DNA of 64,000 nucleotides from CAIYUC01 sp963682005 (lineage in GTDB: Bacteria > Bacteroidota > Bacteroidia > Bacteroidales > FEN-979), in the NCBI GenBank assembly GCA_963682005.1, contig OY820914.1:5146001-5210000 (forward strand). The letters are read 5' to 3'. The position numbers and the translations under genes are program-made. This document shows, one piece after another, positions 1-9,464 of the stretch. Every line of letters begins with the position of its first letter. Within the stretch, counting starts at the first letter, position 1. The notes beneath the pieces are model-generated. The model was given only the letters and a program-made list of their open reading frames with translations. It searched no databases and was not told the origin of the DNA.

Positions 1-523
1 CGGGGTCGCCAAAAATGCGCCATAGCTTGTGATTGACATAGTCCGCCTTGACATCGACCAATTCGAAATTATCCCCCGGAAGGGTTCTCACATCATAATC
101 CATGTACACCGAGACCAGTCCCGACATGGCTTTGATCGATTTTTCGATCAGCGTATTTGCTGCACGGGCTTCGTTCTGCTGCCAGCCGTATTTGCCGATC
201 AGCGCACCGGCGATGATCAGGATCGCAGCAACTGCGGCAATTTTTTTCCAGGATGTGTTCATCATGATACGTTTTCTCCTTTTAATTTTTAGTGGTTTAG
301 ATTCGTTTGCCTGAATTTGTTGAATAATGCGGTCTTTAAAACCTTCGCTGGCCGTTACCCGGATCCCCGGCCGGATCTGTTCCATCAGCATTTTCATCCC
401 CTCATATTCCGCAGAACAATCCGGACAGGAATCAAGGTGGGACAAGATTTCCGCTCTTTTTAATTTCTCCAGTGTGTCATCAAAGAGATCTGCCATGTGT
501 TCCGATAGATAATTGCAATTCAT
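1..523 (-). CDS. Membrane anti-sigma factor with zinc-finger N-terminus (partial, C-terminus cut by window edge)
   Basis: This is the probable inhibitor of the ECF sigma factor encoded just upstream. The reading frame runs open from the ATG at 523 to the window edge (174 codons visible). The N-terminal part has the zf-HC2 pattern HLDSCPDC near residues 29-36, with an upstream Cys/His pair. A single hydrophobic segment follows at about residues 91-107 (KIAAVAAILIIAGALIG), and the remainder should be periplasmic. The start ATG overlaps the sigma-factor stop (ATGA) and is preceded by GGAGGTGAG, so the two genes are translationally coupled. An internal ATG at 265 also has an AGGAG sequence before it, but it lies in the same frame, so I read one protein rather than two. 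The periplasmic domain is cut off and unassigned. Confidence 0.8.
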   Translation of the reverse strand, partial: MNCNYLSEHMADLFDDTLEKLKRAEILSHLDSCPDCSAEYEGMKMLMEQIRPGIRVTASEGFKDRIIQQIQANESKPLKIKRRKRIMMNTSWKKIAAVAAILIIAGALIGKYGWQQNEARAANTLIEKSIKAMSGLVSVYMDYDVRTLPGDNFELVDVKADYVNHKLWRIFGDP

Positions 524-1062
524 TTTCTCACCTCCTCTCCGGGTAATAATTGACTTTTAAGTTTTTCAAGACCATATTTAAATCGCGATTTTACAGTGGT
601 AACGGGAATTTCCATGGATGCGGCGATCTCAACGAAGCTGAGCTCGTCGATCACTTTCAGGCGAATAACTTCGGCCTGTTCCGGGGGAATCGACCCCAGA
701 AGCTTGTTGATCCGCATGAATTCTTCCTCGCGGATGATCTCACCTTCCCTCGAAACACCTGTTTTTGAATGTGCCTCCGCCGATCCGTTCAATGATACTA
801 TTGGAACACGAGTTTCCCTTCTCAAATTATCGACGCAGGCATTAGATACCATCCTGAAGGTATAGGAGACCGGATTGTTGATGTTTGTATAACGAAAACG
901 ATCCTGGTAGATCCTTATCAGGGTATTCTGTACAATATCTTCAGCCTCCTGAAAACTTCCAAGCATGAAGAATGCATGCCGCACCAGTTTGTCCTGGTGT
1001 GTTATGATGAATTCTTCGAACTCAGCAAGGGTTTTGGGAAAGTTATTCAGGATTTCGGTCAT
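520..1062 (-). CDS. ECF-type RNA polymerase sigma factor (sigma-70 family)
   Basis: This 180-residue protein should direct RNA polymerase to a small stress or envelope regulon. Region 2 is seen at roughly residues 24-82 (HAFFMLGSFQEAEDIVQNTL followed by the aromatic YTFRMVSNACVDNLRR helix). Region 4 is near residues 120-170, with PPEQAEVIRLKVIDELSFVE and a helix-turn-helix ending VTTVKSRFKYGLEKLK. Length and domain order match ECF sigma factors, with no region 1.1 or 3. The downstream membrane anti-sigma factor overlaps it by four bases, the usual pairing, so activity is probably controlled by sequestration at the inner membrane. Its target genes cannot be told from this window. Confidence 0.92.
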   Translation of the reverse strand: MTEILNNFPKTLAEFEEFIITHQDKLVRHAFFMLGSFQEAEDIVQNTLIRIYQDRFRYTNINNPVSYTFRMVSNACVDNLRRETRVPIVSLNGSAEAHSKTGVSREGEIIREEEFMRINKLLGSIPPEQAEVIRLKVIDELSFVEIAASMEIPVTTVKSRFKYGLEKLKSQLLPGEEVRK

Positions 1063-1160
1063 TGACAGGATTCTTTGTCTTTACCTTATGACGGAAAGTT
1101 AACTGAAAAAGACGTAAGATGTTTAAGATTTTTCTAAGACCCAATGCTCCCGGTGAGTAA

Positions 1161-1225
1161 CTCTGTGTTTTCTGTGGTAAAAAAAATTTTCCACCACAGT
1201 GGCACGGAGAAAGCACGGAGAACAT
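1161..1225. repeat. Intergenic palindromic repeat of the 'CACAGAGGCACGGAG' kind
   Basis: The gap between the sigma factor and the acyl-CoA ligase contains CTGTGGT (1172-1178) and its inverted copy ACCACAG (1193-1199) around an A/T run, followed by two GCACGGAGA-like repeats. This composition resembles dispersed intergenic repeats seen in many bacterial genomes. It sits 3' of the ligase gene and 5' of the sigma-factor gene, both leftward, so it could act on the ligase transcript end. Copy number elsewhere is unknown. Confidence 0.45.
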
Positions 1226-1238
1226 AAAAATGCCTCTG

Positions 1239-3041
1239 CTATTCGAGGTCGGCCTTGTAGTTGAATTCCTTCGACTTGTAAGTATCTTCGATGAGCTGGT
1301 AATATTTGGTGATGATTGTCTTTCTCCTCAGTTTGGAAGTGATGGAAAGTTCACCTGTCTCGGCGCTCCAGATATCGGACACCAGCCTGAATTTCTTGAT
1401 CTTCTCCGTTTGTCCGAGATCAAGGTTGAAGCGCTTGACCTCTTCCTTGAAACGGAGAATGATCCGGGTATTTGTTATCGCTTTTTCATTGGAGATATAA
1501 AGAAGATTCTTGACTTCGCACCATTTCTTCAGGTATTCAAAGTTTGGGACGATCAAAGCCGCCGTGTACTTCCGGTTCTCTCCGATAACGATAATCTGCT
1601 CGATGAAAGGTGATTCACGTAATCGTTGCTCGATCACCTGCGGGGCAATGTATTTTCCTGTGGACAATTTGAATATCTCTTTTTTCCGGTCGGTGATTCG
1701 GAGATAACCGCCATCTTCCAATACACCGATATCACCTGTATGGAACCAGCCTTCCTCATCGATCACTTCCCTGGTCCGCTCCGGGCGGTTGTAATACCCC
1801 AGCATCACATTCGGACCTTTGCAGAGGATCTCCCCGTCATCAGCAATCTTAACAGTGACACCTTTCAACAGTTTCCCGACGGCCCCGAACTTCACCCCGC
1901 CAGGTTTAAGGTTCCCAACGGCAATGACCGGAGAAGTTTCGGTGAGTCCATACCCCTCGATCACGTAAAGCTTTGCAGCCCAGAACAAGCGTGCCAGCTT
2001 CGGATGAAGTGAAGCTCCACCGGCAACAATCACTTTGATATTCCCCCCCAATGCCTTTCTCCAACTTCTGAAAACAAGAAGATTTGCAACCCATAGCTTT
2101 ACATCGTAAAACCAACCGTTTGCATGATCCAGTTCATATTTGTGACCCTGACGGAGAGCCCAGAAAAATACAGCCCTGAAGGGTTTTTTCATCGTTCTTC
2201 CCCGAGCCACGATCCGGTTGTATATTTTTTCCAGTACCCTGGGAACTGCAGCAAAAGCATGAGGTTTGATCTCGCTGATATTCTCTGCAACTTTATCCAG
2301 GCTTTCAGCATAATAAATTGACATCCCGAAATATTGGAAAAGGTAATTGAGCATCCGTTCGTAAACATGACACAGGGGCAGGAAACTGAGTGCCCTGTCG
2401 TTCCTGGTGAAAGGAGGGATGTATGCGCATTCCATGAAATTCGAGATAAAATTCGTATGGGAAAGCATCACGCCCTTTGGTCTGCCTGTGGTTCCTGAGG
2501 TATAGATGATCGTGGCAACATCCCCGGGCTCAACAGCATTCCTGATCTCCGCAATTTCTTCGGGATGCGGATAATTCCTTCCAATTTCGAGGATTTCCTT
2601 CCAGTTCTTTACTCCTTTTATTTTATCAATTGAGTAAATCGTCTTTAAGGTAGGTACCCCCGGGCAGATAGTCCTCAACCGCCTGTAGATCGATGAATTG
2701 GAAACGATAAGAACCTCAATGCGGGCATCATTGAGTATATAGGCATAGTTTTCTTCACTGAGGGTGGGATAGATCGGCACCTGGACAGCACCCAACTGCA
2801 TGATTCCCATGTCGAAAAAATTCCATTCAGGTGAATTATGCATGATTGTGGCAACACGGTCGCCTTTCCGGATGCCCATAGCATGCAACCCCAGGCTGAT
2901 CAGGTTTGAAATGTCTACATATTCTTTTGATGAGAATTTCCTCCACTCCCGGTATTCCTTCCGTACAAATGCATCTTTCTTGGATCCGTATTCATCCTTG
3001 TAAAGATCAAGAAGATCAAACAATCGTGTTATTGATTTCAT
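1239..3041 (-). CDS. Long-chain fatty acid--CoA ligase (first of two tandem copies)
   Basis: It activates fatty acids with ATP and CoA through an acyl-adenylate. The 600-residue protein has the AMP-binding signature YTSGTTGRPKGVMLSH at about residues 180-195, the A5-type motif GYGLTETSPVIAVG, and the A7/A8-type motifs GWFHTGDIGVLEDGGY and ITDRKKEIFK. This is the FAA1-like membrane-associated type of ligase. It is the last gene of a leftward run (purL, SDR, ligase, ligase), 38 nt after its paralogue. The two copies share domain layout but differ throughout, so the duplication is old. Substrate chain length cannot be read from the sequence. Confidence 0.93.
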   Translation of the reverse strand: MKSITRLFDLLDLYKDEYGSKKDAFVRKEYREWRKFSSKEYVDISNLISLGLHAMGIRKGDRVATIMHNSPEWNFFDMGIMQLGAVQVPIYPTLSEENYAYILNDARIEVLIVSNSSIYRRLRTICPGVPTLKTIYSIDKIKGVKNWKEILEIGRNYPHPEEIAEIRNAVEPGDVATIIYTSGTTGRPKGVMLSHTNFISNFMECAYIPPFTRNDRALSFLPLCHVYERMLNYLFQYFGMSIYYAESLDKVAENISEIKPHAFAAVPRVLEKIYNRIVARGRTMKKPFRAVFFWALRQGHKYELDHANGWFYDVKLWVANLLVFRSWRKALGGNIKVIVAGGASLHPKLARLFWAAKLYVIEGYGLTETSPVIAVGNLKPGGVKFGAVGKLLKGVTVKIADDGEILCKGPNVMLGYYNRPERTREVIDEEGWFHTGDIGVLEDGGYLRITDRKKEIFKLSTGKYIAPQVIEQRLRESPFIEQIIVIGENRKYTAALIVPNFEYLKKWCEVKNLLYISNEKAITNTRIILRFKEEVKRFNLDLGQTEKIKKFRLVSDIWSAETGELSITSKLRRKTIITKYYQLIEDTYKSKEFNYKADLE

Positions 3042-3079
3042 CTCAATACAGAAAAGAATGGATATAACCCCGGATCAGG

Positions 3080-4846
3080 TTATTCAAAAAGCTTCCCGAT
3101 CAGGCTTTCATATTTTTTGGTAATGAACGGCCGCTTCAGTTTCAATGTCGGAGTGATCTCCCCCGATTCAAAGGTCCATTCGGTATCCAGCAATTCATAA
3201 CGCTTTATCCTTTCGGTTTCTCCAAGCGTGCTGTTGTACTTATCCACTTCCTGCTTGATACGCTTCTGTATCCTTGGAAGTTTGATCATTTCGCTGTTGG
3301 TCGTGTACTTAACCTCCTTGACCTCACACCAGGCGCGGAGAAAAGTAAAATCAGGAACGATGACGGCAGCAGGGAATTTCTGGTTTTCTCCCAGAACGAT
3401 CAGCTGATCAATAAAAAGAGATTCCTTGAATTTGTCTTCGATAAGCTGAGGACTTATATATTTACCGAATGATGTTTTAAAAAGCTCCTTCTTCCTTCCT
3501 GTTATTTTCAGCTGGCCTTCCGGTTCGATGACACCGATATCTCCAGTATGGAACCATCCCTCAGCATCGATCGCTTTCCGGGTAAGTTCAGGTTCCTTGT
3601 AATAACCCTTCATGATGTTGGGGCCTTTGCACAGGATCTCGCCGTCATCAGCTATTTTTACATCTACACCTCGAAGAATCGGGCCGACTGTCCCGAATTT
3701 TACCCCGTGTTCAGTAAAATCCGAAACGGCGATGACCGGTGATGTTTCAGTGAGACCGTATCCTTCGAGCACATGGATCCCTGCAGCCCAGAAAAGTCGC
3801 GCCAGACGGGGCTGGAGTGCAGCCCCCCCGGAAACGAATATCTCAACATTGCCACCGAGGGCTTCTCTCCATTTTACATAAACAAGCTTGTCGTATATCT
3901 GCCTTTTAAGTTCATAAAACCATCCATTGGCGCCATTCAGTTCATACCGAAGGGCAAGATGAAGGGCCCAGAAATAGATCCATCTTCGATATCCTTTAAG
4001 CTTGTGACCTGCAGCAAATAATTTGTCATAGATCTTTTCCAGAAGCCTGGGGACCGTTGTCAGCATCGTCGGCTTGACCTCTTTCATATTTTCCGTGATT
4101 GTTCCAAGGTTCTCCGCATAGTAAATGGAGATCCCAAGATACTGGTAAACATAATTCAGCATGCGCTCATAAACATGGCACAACGGGAGGTAACTGATGG
4201 CTTTTGCGTCTTCCCCGAAGGGAGGAATGTACGAAACAGCGGTAAAATTAGAGATCAGGTTATTATGACTGAGCATGACACCTTTGGGGGTGCCTGTGGT
4301 TCCGGAGGTATAGATCATGGTAGCGATATCATCCCCCGTCACCTGGCTTTTCACTTCTTCAAGCCGGGCTTTATCCTGGTTTTGCTTTCCCAACTCGATC
4401 AGTTCATTGAGGTGCTTGACTTCGTGAAGATCTTTGTATGTATAAACATCCTTTATCGAAGGGATCTCCGGAAGGATATGGCTGATTTTCCGCAGCAGCT
4501 CTATCCCGGAAACAAATACGTATTCAACTTCGGCATGTCCGAGAATGTACTTATAGTCGGCTTCGCTGATGGTCGGGTATATTGGAACATGGATGGCACC
4601 AACCTGCAGAATGGCCATGTCAACGAAGTTCCATTCCGCCCGGTTAGGGCTGATTTGAGCGATCCGATCCCCTTTTTTTACACCAAGAGCGAGGAATCCG
4701 TAGCTGATGTAATTGACGATTTCAGTATATTCCCTGATGCTGTATTTTACCCATGCACCGTTCTCCTTGGATGCGAGGACATCATCCTTGGGCTTGAATT
4801 TCTGCGCATAGTAAGGCAGCAGATCAAAGATCCTGGTTAGTTCCAT
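3080..4846 (-). CDS. Long-chain fatty acid--CoA ligase (second tandem copy)
   Basis: This is a 588-residue acyl-CoA ligase, paralogous to the gene immediately downstream. Visible motifs are YTSGTTGTPKGVMLSHNN (about residues 180-197), SGGAALQPRLARLFW, GYGLTETSPVIAVSD, GWFHTGDIGVIEPEGQ and ITGRKKELFKTS. The full set of adenylation motifs is intact, so the enzyme should be active. It lies 39 nt after the SDR gene and 38 nt before the other ligase, which suggests co-transcription. Two ligases side by side may divide the work by chain length or between imported and recycled fatty acids; that is inference. Confidence 0.93.
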   Translation of the reverse strand: MELTRIFDLLPYYAQKFKPKDDVLASKENGAWVKYSIREYTEIVNYISYGFLALGVKKGDRIAQISPNRAEWNFVDMAILQVGAIHVPIYPTISEADYKYILGHAEVEYVFVSGIELLRKISHILPEIPSIKDVYTYKDLHEVKHLNELIELGKQNQDKARLEEVKSQVTGDDIATMIYTSGTTGTPKGVMLSHNNLISNFTAVSYIPPFGEDAKAISYLPLCHVYERMLNYVYQYLGISIYYAENLGTITENMKEVKPTMLTTVPRLLEKIYDKLFAAGHKLKGYRRWIYFWALHLALRYELNGANGWFYELKRQIYDKLVYVKWREALGGNVEIFVSGGAALQPRLARLFWAAGIHVLEGYGLTETSPVIAVSDFTEHGVKFGTVGPILRGVDVKIADDGEILCKGPNIMKGYYKEPELTRKAIDAEGWFHTGDIGVIEPEGQLKITGRKKELFKTSFGKYISPQLIEDKFKESLFIDQLIVLGENQKFPAAVIVPDFTFLRAWCEVKEVKYTTNSEMIKLPRIQKRIKQEVDKYNSTLGETERIKRYELLDTEWTFESGEITPTLKLKRPFITKKYESLIGKLFE

Positions 4847-4885
4847 AGAGCAATTTTTTGTAAATGTATAAAAAAAGACCGGATG

Positions 4886-5647
4886 CTAAAGGGTTTTATG
4901 AATATGCATCGAACTGCCCTGGGCTGTAGGCATGATCACCATATCATTGATATTCACATGATCCGGGAGGGTGGTGACATAATAAACCGCTTCAGCAACA
5001 TCTTCTGGCTGCAAGGGCTTAAATCCTTTATAAACATTATCTGCCTTTTCCTTGTTCCCTTTAAAGCGTACAACTGAAAATTCAGTTTCAGCAGCTCCCG
5101 GGGCGATCTGTGTCACCTTGATATGATAAGGCAGAAGGTCGATGCGGGTGCCCTTCGTGATGGCGTCCACGGCAAACTTTGAACCGCAGTAAACATTCCC
5201 GTTCGGATACACCTCTTTTCCTGCCACAGATCCGATATTGATGATATGTCCCTGTTTCCTGGCCACCATCAGCGGAGCGACAAGCCTTGTCATATAAAGC
5301 AACCCCTTGACATTGGTGTCAATCATCCGTTCCCAGTCATCGATCACCCCTTCCTGGACAGGGTTCAGGCCAACAGCCAGCCCGGCATTATTAACAAGCA
5401 CATCAATATTTCTCCATTTTTCAGGAAGGGAATTTATTGCATTCTCCACCTGGTCCAGCCTCCTTACATCAAAACACAAGGGAAGAACTTCAACATTATG
5501 GGTCCGGATCAGTTCTTTTGCAAGATCCTCAAGTATTTCCTTTCTCCGTCCGGTAATGATCAGGGCATGGCCTTTCTCGGCAAACTTCACCGCTGTTGCC
5601 CTTCCGAACCCGCTGGTTGTGCCGGTTATTAAGATTATTTTTGTCAT
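4886..5647 (-). CDS. SDR-family NADP-dependent oxidoreductase (YdfG-like)
   Basis: This 253-residue Rossmann-fold dehydrogenase shows the cofactor motif TGTTSGFGRATA at residues 8-19, the structural NNAG motif, the catalytic serine region IGSVAGKEVYP, and the YCGSK catalytic Tyr/Lys. The RR pair after the second beta strand (TGRRKEIL) favours NADP. The overall pattern resembles the YdfG class that oxidises serine and 3-hydroxy acids, but the exact substrate is uncertain. It lies between purL (18 nt) and two acyl-CoA ligases (39 nt), so a role in short hydroxy-acid or lipid chemistry is possible. Confidence 0.88.
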   Translation of the reverse strand: MTKIILITGTTSGFGRATAVKFAEKGHALIITGRRKEILEDLAKELIRTHNVEVLPLCFDVRRLDQVENAINSLPEKWRNIDVLVNNAGLAVGLNPVQEGVIDDWERMIDTNVKGLLYMTRLVAPLMVARKQGHIINIGSVAGKEVYPNGNVYCGSKFAVDAITKGTRIDLLPYHIKVTQIAPGAAETEFSVVRFKGNKEKADNVYKGFKPLQPEDVAEAVYYVTTLPDHVNINDMVIMPTAQGSSMHIHKTL

Positions 5648-5665
5648 TCGTCGAATGTATTTGTT

Positions 5666-8600
5666 TTAAGTCATCTTCTCCTTGATCCACTCTCTCGCAT
5701 TTACAAATGCCTCGATCCATGGAGTAACCTTGTCATGTTTTCTGTTTTCAGGGTAATAGGCCCATTGCCATGGAAAGATGGAATCTTCAAGATGCGGCAT
5801 AATGGCAAGGTGACGTCCATCGGGGGAAGCAATGCATGCTGCATCATAGACCGACCCGTTTGGATTCCCGGGGTACTGGCTGTAGCTGTATTTCGCAGCT
5901 ATATGGTAATTCTTTTCGTCATAAGGAAAAGTGAATTTCCCTTCACCATGAGCCACCCAGATCCCAAGACGTGATGCGGACAATGAACCCAGCATCACAG
6001 ATGTATTTTCAACAATATCGAGGGTTACAAAAGAGGATTCAAATTTATGTGAATCATTCCATGTCATTTTTGGATATTGTTCATGTAGTGGATACAAAAG
6101 CCCAAGTTCAACAAGTAACTGGCATCCGTTACAGACACCAAGGCTGAGTGTATCCTCCCGCGCATAGAATTTATCCAGTGCCTTCTTTGCCTTTTCATTA
6201 TATAGAAATGCCCCGGCCCATCCTTTTGCAGAACCTAGAACATCTGAATTTGAAAATCCTCCTGCAAAAGCGATCATGTTAATGTCCTCAAGGGTTTCCC
6301 GGCCAGAGATCAGGTCCGTCATATGGACATCTTTCACATCAAAACCTGCTGTGTACAGGGCATAAGCCATATCACGGTCACGGTTCACACCTTTTTCGCG
6401 AATAACGGCGGCTTTAAAGCCTCTCGGAACACGCCGGTCGAGATCGATCCCATAATGAACAGGATTGCCTGTAAATCCCTGGTCAAACCGGAAAAGAAGC
6501 GGTTGATCCTGGTAATTGATGTAGCGTTCCAGTGCAAGTTTTTCTCCCGACTGGTTACGGTCAAGAATATAGGACGTTTTGAACCATGTATCCCTCAAAG
6601 CATTGATCTCAAAGCTGTAATCAGAAAACCCATGATGGATATTCAGTTTCCTGTCTGAATTGATCTTCCCTATCTTATAAAAACGAAGGCCCGAACCGAG
6701 AAGGTGATTCATATCCTTCGGATCCTTCATCTGGATTACGATACCCGGGTTTTCACTGAAAAGGATCTTTACGAGATTGGCTTCCTTGAGTAACGAAAGA
6801 TCAATATCCAATCCGATGCCTGTCTGGGAGAATGTCATTTCAAGTAGTGTGGTGATGAGTCCTCCGGCAGATACATCATGCCCTGAAAGAATAAACCCTT
6901 TTTTTATAAGATCCTGGACAACATTGAAGGCATGTGCGAAATAGGCCGAATCCTTAACTGTTGGTATGTCATTTCCAACCTTGTTGAGCACCTGTGCAAA
7001 ACTGCTGCCACCAAGGCGGAACTCGACTCCTGAGAAATCAATGTAAAGGAGCACCGATTTATGATCATTCACTAGTACGGGGCTGATGACATGTGCGATA
7101 TCAGAAACTTCTCCGGCCGCTGAAATGATCACTGTTCCCGGGGCTGTAACGACCGTCCCGTCGGGATATTTCTGGGTCATCGAAAGCGAATCTTTACCGG
7201 TTGGAATATTGATCCCAAGTTCGATCGCAAAATCGCTGACGGCCTGTACAGCCTTGTAAAGGCGTGCATCCTCGCCAGGGTTCCTGCAAGGCCACATCCA
7301 GTTTGCACTGAGGGAGACTCCTTTTAATCCGTGGGTCAGTGGTGCCCAGATGATGTTGGTGAGGGCTTCGGCGATCGATAACCTGGAGGCTGCTTCGGGA
7401 TCGGCAAGTCCTGCAACAGGAGCATGCCCGATGGAGGTAGCCACTCCTTTAATGCCCTTGAAATCGAGCGCAACCACGCCCAGGTTGTTGAGCGGGAGCT
7501 GGATCGGTCCGCAGGTCTGCTGTTTGGCAATCTTGCCTGTGATCGCCCTATCTACCTTATTGATCAACCAGTCCTTACAGGCAACGCTTTCAAGCTGAAG
7601 TACCATTTCAAGGTATTCAAGCAGCTTTGCCTGGTCATAAACAATGGACGAAAAATAGGTCTCTTCCGTAGTATCAGTCAATACTGTTTTCGGTGGTTTA
7701 CCGAAAAAGTCCTCGATCAGGAGGTTGATCGGGTGCAGGTTTCGTCGCTGGTCTTCAAATACAAGAAGGTGATCCCCGGTAGTCTCTCCCGACAGGTATA
7801 AAGGCGCTCTTTCACGCCGTGCAATCTCCTGCAGCAAAGGTACATCATTGCTTTTCATCAGCAGCCCCATCCGCTCCTGTGATTCATTGCAGATGATCTC
7901 CCTGAGTGAAAGTGTGGGATCTCCAACCGGCAACGAATCGATGATTACCGTTCCCCCGGTATGCTCCACCAGCTCGGATAATGAATTCAGATGTCCGCCG
8001 GCACCATGATCGTGAATTGAAATGACAGGATTTTTATCAGCTTCAGTAAGTGCGCGTATGGCATTGAATATCCGTTTCTGCATTTCGGGATTTGACCTCT
8101 GTACAGCATTCATCTCGATTGAATTCTCGAATTCGCCTGTCGCTACGGAAGAAACGGCTCCTCCTCCCATTCCGATCCGGTAATTGTCGCCTCCCATAAT
8201 AATGATTTTTTCTCCGTCCTCAGGGAGGTCCTTCAGGCAATCTTCACGCTTTGCAAAACCAACGCCACCGGCCAGCATGATAACCTTGTCGTAACCGTAC
8301 CTCTTTTCATTTTCCTCATGTTCAAACGTAAGGACCGATCCGCAGATCAGCGGTTGTCCGAATTTATTGCCGAAATCACTTGCACCATTCGAGGCTTTCA
8401 CGAGGATCTCTCCCGGGGATTTGTAAAGCCATCTCCGGGGATTGATTGCATTTTCCCAGGAACGATCCTTCTCCGACCTTGTGTAGGATGTCATATAAAC
8501 GGCAGTCCCTGCAAGAGGAATGCTTCCTTTCCCCCCGGCCATCCGGTCGCGGATCTCTCCTCCGGATCCTGTGGCTGCTCCATTAAAAGGCTCCACGGTG

Positions 8601-9355
8601 GTAGGAAAATTATGGGTCTCAGCTTTTATTGAAATGACAGAGCGGATCTCTTTTATCGCAAAGAAATCCGGCTTGTTCTGTGTAACAGGTGCAAATTGCT
8701 CGATCACAGGTCCGTCAACAAAGGCAACATTATCCTTGTATGCAGAAACAAGGAAATTCATATTTACCTTCGATGTTTTCTTAATAAGGTCGAAAAGAGA
8801 TTCCGGCAGTTCATTGCCATCTATAATAAAGGTACCGTTAAAGATTTTATGCCTGCAATGTTCTGAGTTTACCTGGGAAAAACCGAATACCTCGCTGTCG
8901 GTCAGCGGCCTCCTCAATTTTTTACTCAGATCCTCAAGGTAGCCTATCTCTTCTTCGTTTAATGCAAGACCTTCCTGCTTCTGGTATTTCCGGATATTCT
9001 CAACAACTTTGACCGGTTCAGGGCGCCTGTCGATGACAAAGATATTCTGGTCAAGCATTTCATACCTGTTCTGAAGCATGCGGTCGAAGTCGTAACAATC
9101 CTCGGTGACCGGGTTAAATTCCTCAATCCTCTTTACACCCGGCACACCCATATTCTGTGTGATCTCAACGGCATTTGTGCTCCAGGGTGTGATCATTTCC
9201 TGCCTTGGCCCGATGAAGAAACCGTTCAATGTTACAGTTCCCAGGAACTCAGCTGAGCCGAACAGCCAGCAAAGTTTGGCAATGTCGAAATCCTTCAATT
9301 CAGCAGAAGAATCGACTGCATAGAAATGCTCCGGGGTCTTGAAGAAAAGTACCAT
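5666..9355 (-). CDS. purL: Phosphoribosylformylglycinamidine synthase, large single-chain form
   Basis: It converts FGAR and glutamine to FGAM in de novo purine synthesis, in the cytoplasm. The 1229-residue length is that of the fused enzyme carrying both the synthetase and the glutaminase, rather than the PurLQS split form. Visible parts are FGFSQVNSEHCRHKIFNG near residue 160, the SIKAETHNFPTTVEPFNGAA ATP-site motif, GAGGHLNSLSEL, and at the C-terminus a class I glutamine amidotransferase with GVCNGCQLLVELGLL (nucleophile Cys) and WVAHGEGKFTFP. It is the first gene of the leftward operon with the SDR and the two acyl-CoA ligases. No purine riboswitch was recognised in the 109 nt upstream. 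Confidence 0.96.
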   Translation of the reverse strand: MVLFFKTPEHFYAVDSSAELKDFDIAKLCWLFGSAEFLGTVTLNGFFIGPRQEMITPWSTNAVEITQNMGVPGVKRIEEFNPVTEDCYDFDRMLQNRYEMLDQNIFVIDRRPEPVKVVENIRKYQKQEGLALNEEEIGYLEDLSKKLRRPLTDSEVFGFSQVNSEHCRHKIFNGTFIIDGNELPESLFDLIKKTSKVNMNFLVSAYKDNVAFVDGPVIEQFAPVTQNKPDFFAIKEIRSVISIKAETHNFPTTVEPFNGAATGSGGEIRDRMAGGKGSIPLAGTAVYMTSYTRSEKDRSWENAINPRRWLYKSPGEILVKASNGASDFGNKFGQPLICGSVLTFEHEENEKRYGYDKVIMLAGGVGFAKREDCLKDLPEDGEKIIIMGGDNYRIGMGGGAVSSVATGEFENSIEMNAVQRSNPEMQKRIFNAIRALTEADKNPVISIHDHGAGGHLNSLSELVEHTGGTVIIDSLPVGDPTLSLREIICNESQERMGLLMKSNDVPLLQEIARRERAPLYLSGETTGDHLLVFEDQRRNLHPINLLIEDFFGKPPKTVLTDTTEETYFSSIVYDQAKLLEYLEMVLQLESVACKDWLINKVDRAITGKIAKQQTCGPIQLPLNNLGVVALDFKGIKGVATSIGHAPVAGLADPEAASRLSIAEALTNIIWAPLTHGLKGVSLSANWMWPCRNPGEDARLYKAVQAVSDFAIELGINIPTGKDSLSMTQKYPDGTVVTAPGTVIISAAGEVSDIAHVISPVLVNDHKSVLLYIDFSGVEFRLGGSSFAQVLNKVGNDIPTVKDSAYFAHAFNVVQDLIKKGFILSGHDVSAGGLITTLLEMTFSQTGIGLDIDLSLLKEANLVKILFSENPGIVIQMKDPKDMNHLLGSGLRFYKIGKINSDRKLNIHHGFSDYSFEINALRDTWFKTSYILDRNQSGEKLALERYINYQDQPLLFRFDQGFTGNPVHYGIDLDRRVPRGFKAAVIREKGVNRDRDMAYALYTAGFDVKDVHMTDLISGRETLEDINMIAFAGGFSNSDVLGSAKGWAGAFLYNEKAKKALDKFYAREDTLSLGVCNGCQLLVELGLLYPLHEQYPKMTWNDSHKFESSFVTLDIVENTSVMLGSLSASRLGIWVAHGEGKFTFPYDEKNYHIAAKYSYSQYPGNPNGSVYDAACIASPDGRHLAIMPHLEDSIFPWQWAYYPENRKHDKVTPWIEAFVNAREWIKEKMT

Positions 9356-9360
9356 GGTAT

Positions 9361-9460
9361 TTAATTACGAATTAACAATTACGAATTACGAAATTTCTTA
9401 GCATCGCCATCCCTGCAAAAGCCGGGACACTATCCGTTATTACCGCGAAGGCGGGAATCC
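9361..9460. repeat. Low-complexity AATTACGA repeats and degenerate REP-like palindromes
   Basis: The trxB-purL gap holds AATTACGAATTAACAATTACGAATTACGA (9363-9391, an 'attacga' simple repeat) and then two decayed palindromes: CCCTGCAAAAGCCGGGA, and ATTACCGCGAAGGCGGGAATCC at 9439-9460. The latter is related in sequence to the 31-bp repeats at 61950-62031. No gene fits here. Confidence 0.5.
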
Positions 9461-9464
9461 TTCT

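Noticed and set aside
260..265. Separate small gene starting at the internal ATG at 265
   Set aside because: It has an AGGAG before it but is in the same frame as the upstream zinc-finger part, with no stop between, so one anti-sigma protein is simpler.
4175..4840. 221-codon frame on the plus strand
   Set aside because: It lies fully antisense to a well-supported acyl-CoA ligase and shows no domain.
9356..9464. Purine riboswitch before purL
   Set aside because: The gap is made of simple repeats and decayed palindromes; no conserved junction or loop motifs were seen.
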